Shown here one piece after another: positions 6,366 through 9,834 of a DNA stretch of 9,834 bases (position 1 is its first letter; each line of letters opens with the position of its first letter). The position numbers were made by a program, and so were the translations under genes. Below the pieces are notes generated by a model. It did no database searches, was not told the origin of the DNA, and worked only from the letters and a program-made list of their open reading frames with translations. The stretch comes from an uncultured Eubacteriales bacterium (GTDB taxonomy: Bacteria > Bacillota > Clostridia > Oscillospirales > Oscillospiraceae): positions 1 to 9,834 of the forward strand of contig USIH01000070.1 of the NCBI GenBank assembly GCA_900554705.1, read 5' to 3'.

Positions 6366-7021
6366 TGCTTTTCTTCCAGATAAGCTGCGAAGGACTCCAC
6401 CGTTTTGAAGTAATTACCGCAGCTTTCGCGCAGATACGCCTCGATCTGCGGGATGTCATATGCCCAACCGGCAGCCGCAAACGGGACGCCGCAGGCGCAG
6501 GCCATGTCGTAGCCCGGCTTCAGGTCGTCGAGCATCAGCAGCTCCTCCGGCGCAAGGCCGTAGGTGCGCATGATGGTCAGAAGCGGATAGGGGCTTGGCT
6601 TTCTCTGCTCGGCAGGGCTTTCCCAGCCGAAGACCATGTCCGGCTCCGGAAGGTCGTTTGCGCGGTAGTCGCGGAGGATGTTCTCGCTGAGCGAATGGGA
6701 CACCACGCACAAAAGCCCGCCTGCGTCCTTCTGCGCCCAAAGAAGCTCCCGCATATGGTCAAACGCCTGCGGCACGTGCCCCTTCACATACGCGCTCCAG
6801 AACCGGTGCTCACGCTGCATCATCTCCTCGTCCATGCCGATCTCGTCGCGCAAAAACGGGAGCATCCCCGGGTGAAAATTCTTCCGGATGTACTCCTCAA
6901 ACGAATAGTGCAGCGTGGGGTAATACTCCTTCAGGAAGGCAAGGAAGCAGGGATAGTGCACCGTCGCGGTGCTATTGACGACGGTGTCGTCGTGATCGAC
7001 GACCAGACAGCGGTATTTCAT
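6362..7021 (-). CDS. HAD-superfamily hydrolase (phosphatase-like)
   Basis: The 219-residue protein shows the HAD motifs in order: DHDDT at 9-13 (nucleophile Asp9, acid/base Asp11), SHS at 108-110 (motif II), Lys141 in RKPSP (motif III), and LDD at 164-166 (motif IV). The helical insert between motif I and II (about 20-95) fits a subclass I cap, as in phosphoglycolate phosphatase and beta-phosphoglucomutase relatives. The substrate is a small phosphorylated metabolite or nucleotide but cannot be specified. ATG 7021 is chosen because GGAGG ends seven bases before it; a GTG at 7027 is too close to that site. It has its own promoter just after a terminator and lies directly upstream of the TTD14-like operon on the same strand. 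Confidence 0.87.
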   Translation of the reverse strand: MKYRCLVVDHDDTVVNSTATVHYPCFLAFLKEYYPTLHYSFEEYIRKNFHPGMLPFLRDEIGMDEEMMQREHRFWSAYVKGHVPQAFDHMRELLWAQKDAGGLLCVVSHSLSENILRDYRANDLPEPDMVFGWESPAEQRKPSPYPLLTIMRTYGLAPEELLMLDDLKPGYDMACACGVPFAAAGWAYDIPQIEAYLRESCGNYFKTVESFAAYLEEKH

Positions 7022-7047
7022 ATGCACCCCTCCGTTTCAACGCTACC

Positions 7048-7075
7048 ATTATACCGAAAAAACGGCAAATTGCAA
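7048..7075 (-). promoter_or_regulatory. Sigma-A promoter of the HAD gene
   Basis: On the minus strand TTGCAA (7075-7070) is separated by 16 bp from TATAAT (7053-7048). The -35 sits next to the T-tract of the preceding terminator, and the -10 is 26 bp before ATG 7021. Confidence 0.75.
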
Positions 7076-7076
7076 C

Positions 7077-7109
7077 AAAAAAAGCGGAGACGTAAAAACA
7101 CGTCTCCGC
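7077..7109 (-). terminator. Intrinsic terminator of the nucleoside phosphorylase pair
   Basis: On the minus strand a 10-bp perfect stem (7109-7100 with 7093-7084, GCGGAGACGT and its complement) with a 6-base loop is followed by seven Ts (7083-7077). It starts 8 bp after the TGA of the second phosphorylase gene. Confidence 0.93.
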
Positions 7110-7117
7110 CCAAATAT

Positions 7118-7852
7118 TCAAAGGACGCTCGCCACGGCGCAAAACAGCCGCTCCATGCCCTCCTGCGTCTGCGCCTGCGTCAGGCGCTCCCCCGTCTCGT
7201 AATTCTCGCAGACGAGCGCCACCGACGCCGTCTTCACGCGGAGGATCGAGCCGACCACATACAGCGCGCTCGTGCCGCCGTCCATCACCTGCACGCCGAG
7301 CTCTGCCCACCGGCGCGCGCGCTCCATTCCGCCCTGCACATAAGGGCTTTCATGGTTCAGGCAGTCGTGGCTGCGGAACACCGCAAGCTCCGCCGGTCTG
7401 CACGCCCTGCGCAGCGCCGCCAGCAGCTCCATGTCCGGCACGGCGGGATAGGACGGGTCGATATACTCCCGACTCGCGCCCTCGCCGCGCACCGCGCCCT
7501 TGCACAGGCAGACGCTCCCGCAGGCAATCGCGGGGTCGATCGCCGCGCAGGCCTCGAGCTTTACAATGCGCTCCACGCCCAAATGGTTCAGCTCCTCCAC
7601 GGCGATGGCCATCGGCATACAGCCGAAGCCGCTGCTCATCACCGTCAGGGGCTTGCCCGCGTAGGTCCCCGTAAAGGTCACATACTCCCGATAGTCGCCC
7701 TCCTGATATGCGTCGGTCATCAGGGCGGCAAACGCGGGGATCTGCATCGGATCGGGCAGCAGGAGCACCGTCTTTGCCACCTGCTTTTCGTCCACGCCGA
7801 GATGGTGCATCGTCCCGTCCACGTGCGTCATTTTTACGCTTCCAAACGCCAT
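7118..7852 (-). CDS. Nucleoside phosphorylase paralogue with altered active site
   Basis: The 244-residue protein has the PNP/UDP phosphorylase fold and aligns along most of its length with the gene just upstream (shared VMSSGxGC near 71-78, VRGEGAS near 121-127, RSHD near 160-163). Key positions differ. The phosphate-loop PGDPxR is LPDPMQ at 32-37, so the Gly and Arg are gone. The IRVGTCG segment is VKLEACA at 97-103, losing the Arg and Thr that hold phosphate in E. coli uridine phosphorylase. The ribose-binding ENES/MES segment is MDGGTS at 190-195. Ordinary phosphorolysis is therefore doubtful. AAGGAGGG lies just before ATG 7852, inside the end of the upstream gene, and only 3 bp separate the two genes, so the products are probably made together. 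It may be a partner subunit, a binding protein, or an enzyme with a changed reaction. Confidence 0.85.
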   Translation of the reverse strand: MAFGSVKMTHVDGTMHHLGVDEKQVAKTVLLLPDPMQIPAFAALMTDAYQEGDYREYVTFTGTYAGKPLTVMSSGFGCMPMAIAVEELNHLGVERIVKLEACAAIDPAIACGSVCLCKGAVRGEGASREYIDPSYPAVPDMELLAALRRACRPAELAVFRSHDCLNHESPYVQGGMERARRWAELGVQVMDGGTSALYVVGSILRVKTASVALVCENYETGERLTQAQTQEGMERLFCAVASVL

Positions 7853-7855
7853 CGT

Positions 7856-8662
7856 TCAGCCCTCCTTCGTCAGCAGCACGGCGGCGCGCATGGCAATGCG
7901 CGAAACCGTCTCGATGCGGCGCGTCATGAAATTCGGATCCTGATAGACCGCGTAGATCGCGTCGCCCTTTTCGTCCATCTCGTCGAACATGGAGCCGAGC
8001 GCCACGCAGACGGTCGCCGTGCGCAGCCCCAGCAGGTGTCCGAAGGTGAAGAGCGTCCCGCTCTCGTTTTCCACGACCTGCACATTCGTGTCGATCCAGC
8101 GCTGCATCCGCTCGCGCAGACCCGGGTGTGCCGCCTTGGACTCCATGTAGAACGAATCGTGGCTGCGATAGAGGCCGACGACCGGCTCCTCGCCCAGCTC
8201 GCGTGCGGCGCGGATGAGCGCATCGACCACCGTCGGGTCGGCAAAGGCCGGAAACTCCTCCGGCACGTATTCATACGACGCGCCCTCGCCGCGCACGCAG
8301 CCGCTTGCGATCACGATCGCGCCGGGACGGAATTTCGGCTGCACGCCGCCGCAGGTGCCCACGCGGATCACCGTCTGCGCGCCCGCCTGCTTCAGCTCCT
8401 CCAGCGCCACGGGGACGCAGGCGCAGCCCATACCGCTGCTCATCACGGAGATCGGCACGCCTTCGGTCGCGCCCGTGTAGGTCGCGTAGGTGCCGCGCCG
8501 CCCGACAAAGTGACTTTCGTCAAAAAAGCCCGAGATCAGCTCGCTGCGGTGCGGGTCGCCCGGCAGCAGGACGCACGGCGCGACCTGCCCGCTGCGCAGC
8601 CCCGTGTGCAGCAGAGCGCCCGTGTCGTCCAGGCGCGGAACGCTGTGATAATACTGCTTCAT
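7856..8662 (-). CDS. Nucleoside phosphorylase, uridine phosphorylase-like
   Basis: The 268-residue product splits a (deoxy)ribonucleoside with phosphate to give the base and ribose 1-phosphate. The family signature is intact: phosphate loop PGDPHR at 34-39, SSGMGC near 75-80, phosphate-binding IRVGTCGG at 99-106 (Arg100, Thr103), VRGEGAS at 123-129, and the ribose-contacting ENES at 198-201. Overall pattern and length fit the uridine phosphorylase branch better than trimeric purine enzymes, though the base specificity is not certain. ATG 8662 follows an AGGGAG site by five to six bases. An upstream ATG at 8704 lies only 3 bp from the -10 box and would be outside the transcript. It is the first gene of a two-gene unit with its altered paralogue, supporting nucleoside salvage. 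Confidence 0.88.
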   Translation of the reverse strand: MKQYYHSVPRLDDTGALLHTGLRSGQVAPCVLLPGDPHRSELISGFFDESHFVGRRGTYATYTGATEGVPISVMSSGMGCACVPVALEELKQAGAQTVIRVGTCGGVQPKFRPGAIVIASGCVRGEGASYEYVPEEFPAFADPTVVDALIRAARELGEEPVVGLYRSHDSFYMESKAAHPGLRERMQRWIDTNVQVVENESGTLFTFGHLLGLRTATVCVALGSMFDEMDEKGDAIYAVYQDPNFMTRRIETVSRIAMRAAVLLTKEG

Positions 8663-8706
8663 TTGTTCTCCCTTCTCCGCTTTGCGCGGTAAAACAATCT
8701 GCATCT

Positions 8707-8736
8707 ACTATACCATACGCCCGCGCGGGCGCGCAA
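8707..8736 (-). promoter_or_regulatory. Promoter of the phosphorylase pair with palindrome in the spacer
   Basis: On the minus strand TTGCGC (8736-8731) and TATAGT (8712-8707) are 18 bp apart, with TGG before the -10. The 12-bp palindrome GCCCGCGCGGGC (8719-8730) fills most of the spacer next to the -35. It could be an operator, but in GC-rich sequence it could also be chance. Confidence 0.6.
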
Positions 8737-8755
8737 GTCCGGCGCGTGAAAATTC

Positions 8756-8784
8756 TTGACGGCGCTCCCTTCCGCTCGTATAAT
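8756..8784 (+). promoter_or_regulatory. Sigma-A promoter of the acyltransferase gene
   Basis: TTGACG (8756-8761) and TATAAT (8779-8784) are 17 bp apart, divergent from the phosphorylase promoter. The predicted transcription start is near 8791, about 25 bp before ATG 8816. Confidence 0.87.
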
Positions 8785-8815
8785 AGGCATATCTGACTGG
8801 AAAGGAAGCGCTCCA

Positions 8816-9742
8816 ATGGAACATCCGCGCTACGCCCTTTATGATAACTTCCGCGCGCTGCTGCTGTTTCTCGTGATCCTCGGGCACTGCTGCGAGCTGT
8901 TTTACACCGGCACGGCCGCAAAGCTCTACCGCATCCTCTATACCTTCCACGTTCCGGCGCTGCTCTTTCTGTCCGGACGCTTCGCCGCCTTCGACCGCAG
9001 GCGGTTTTTCCGCGGTCTGCTGCTGCCCTACCTCATCTTTCAGGCGCTCTACCTCTATTTTGACGCATCCGTCCTGCACGCCTCCGTCTTCCGCCTGCAA
9101 TTTACAAAGCCCTACTGGATCCTGTGGTATCTGCTGGCGCTGCTCGTCTATTTCCTTCTGCTCCCGCTTCTGCCGGAGCGCAGCCGGAAAAGCGCCGTCC
9201 TTGTCGTCGCGCTCAGCGTGGTGCTGTCCGTGCTGGCGGGCTTTGACCGGACGCTCTCCTACTTCCTCGCGCTCTCGCGCATCGTCGTCTTCGCTCCGTT
9301 TTTCTTCCTCGGTTACTACGCGCCGCAGCTTCGCCTGCCTCCGCGTTACCTCTCGCTCGTGCTCGGCCTTGCCGTCGCCTGCTTCGGCGTCGCCTTCTTC
9401 CGCAAGATCGACGTGCGCCTGCTCTGGGGCTCGTGCAGCTATGCGCTCTGTCGGGAAACGTGGGTGGATCGTCTGCTTCTGCTGGCGGTCTCGGCGGGCT
9501 GGATCCTGTTTTTCCTGAACCTTCTGCCGCGCAGGCGGCTGCCGGTGCTGACCGCGCTGGGGCGGGGCACGCTGCCGGTCTATCTGCTGCACGGCTTTGT
9601 CATCCGGCTGGCAAAGCAGCATCACTGGTTCCGGTTTTCCCCTTCGGAGAACCTGCTGCTTGCCGTCGGGCTTTCCGCCGCGCTGCTCCTGCTGCTCGGA
9701 AGCCCACCGGTCACAAAGCTGTTCCGAAAAGTATTCGCATAG
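8816..9742 (+). CDS. Membrane acyltransferase (acyltransferase-3 family)
   Basis: The 308-residue protein is mostly hydrophobic with about ten predicted membrane segments. Its N-terminus has the family pattern: YDNFRALLLFLVILGHCCE at 9-27 with the conserved Gly23-His24 at the end of helix 1, then FHVPALLFLSG at 44-54, and Tyr-Leu-Leu-His-Gly at 256-260 near the end. Members move acetyl or other acyl groups onto exopolysaccharides, cell wall sugars or similar acceptors, and the fucose/sugar O-acetylase group has this compact size. No polysaccharide gene is next to it, so the acceptor is unknown. ATG 8816 is chosen over an upstream in-frame TTG at 8756, which is the -35 box; AAGGAA lies eight bases before the ATG. 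It is monocistronic, with its own promoter and a strong terminator. Confidence 0.88.
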   Translation: MEHPRYALYDNFRALLLFLVILGHCCELFYTGTAAKLYRILYTFHVPALLFLSGRFAAFDRRRFFRGLLLPYLIFQALYLYFDASVLHASVFRLQFTKPYWILWYLLALLVYFLLLPLLPERSRKSAVLVVALSVVLSVLAGFDRTLSYFLALSRIVVFAPFFFLGYYAPQLRLPPRYLSLVLGLAVACFGVAFFRKIDVRLLWGSCSYALCRETWVDRLLLLAVSAGWILFFLNLLPRRRLPVLTALGRGTLPVYLLHGFVIRLAKQHHWFRFSPSENLLLAVGLSAALLLLLGSPPVTKLFRKVFA

Positions 9743-9777
9743 AAAAAACGGCAGTCAAAAAATGACTGCCGTTTTTT
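9743..9777 (+). terminator. Intrinsic terminator of the acyltransferase gene
   Basis: A 9-bp GC-rich stem (9749-9757 with 9763-9771, CGGCAGTCA and its complement) with an AAAAA loop is flanked by six As before and six Ts after, directly after the TAG. The A-run means it could also stop transcription coming from the right. Confidence 0.94.
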
Positions 9778-9795
9778 CCCAGTCTGTCAAAGAAC

Positions 9796-9824
9796 TACAA
9801 AAACGCCCTCGTTTCTGGTATAAT
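9796..9824 (+). promoter_or_regulatory. Extended -10 promoter facing out of the window
   Basis: TGGTATAAT at 9816-9824 is an extended -10 element; the -35 at 17 bp is only TACAAA (9796-9801). No start codon follows before the window ends, so the gene it serves lies to the right. Confidence 0.65.
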
Positions 9825-9834
9825 AGAAGAAACG

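Noticed and set aside
6353..8692. Long open frame on the plus strand opposite the HAD and phosphorylase genes
   Set aside because: It runs through a clear terminator and two promoters of minus-strand genes, is His/Arg/Ala-rich, and has no recognisable domain.
8702..8704. Upstream ATG for the first nucleoside phosphorylase
   Set aside because: It lies 3 bp after the -10 box, so it would precede the transcription start; ATG 8662 has a ribosome binding site and fits the family N-terminus.
8756..8815. Upstream in-frame TTG start for the acyltransferase
   Set aside because: This TTG is the -35 hexamer of the promoter itself; ATG 8816 has a ribosome binding site.

Overview
The window (roughly 60% G+C by eye) looks like a chromosomal segment of a high-GC, anaerobic, probably gut-associated Bacillota of the class Clostridia. 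Support comes from Gram-positive style ribosome binding sites (AAGGAGG and variants), sigma-A type promoters (TTGAAA-17-TATAAT and similar), a Hrb-like flavin reductase/rubredoxin module, lipoproteins and membrane proteins with Thr/Glu/Pro-rich linkers, and intergenic repeats of a kind I associate with Oscillospirales-like genomes. The taxonomic call is inference; no rRNA or tRNA is present.

Left part (1-3200, + strand): a 5'-truncated CDS joins, in one frame, a caspase-like peptidase domain with an EF-hand-like loop, a second beta-rich segment, a flavin-reductase domain and a C-terminal rubredoxin. Its stop overlaps (ATGA) the start of an HD-domain phosphohydrolase. A separate promoter then drives a single-pass membrane-anchored protein whose stalk is encoded by a 15-bp tandem repeat.

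Middle gap (3201-3650): no gene. It holds a terminator-like hairpin, an array of GC hairpins separated by ATGAA, a 163-bp inverted-repeat element whose two arms carry the same pair of hairpins with compensating base changes, and a perfect 32-bp palindrome between converging transcription units.

Right part on the - strand, read right to left. A tandem pair of nucleoside phosphorylase homologues (8662 to 7118) ends at a strong terminator; the second member has lost its recognisable phosphate- and ribose-binding residues. Next comes a HAD hydrolase (7021 to 6362) with its own promoter. Then a three-gene operon (6301 to 3651): a TTD14-like P-loop ATPase with a CYTH-like domain, a PAP2-family membrane phosphatase/phosphotransferase, and an RsiV-like (DUF3298) lipoprotein. 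The -35 box of this operon overlaps the stop codon of the HAD gene. The operon's mix of nucleotide-binding, lipid-phosphate and exported sensor-like proteins suggests a shared envelope role, but this is inference.

Right end (8756-9834, + strand): divergent from the phosphorylase pair, a sigma-A promoter drives a membrane acyltransferase of the acyltransferase-3 family, closed by a strong terminator. A further promoter at 9796-9824 faces out of the window.

The most unusual item is the caspase/flavin-reductase/rubredoxin reading frame. Codon choice changes close to the domain junction, so it is either a real and odd fusion or a contig join that should be checked before it is believed.
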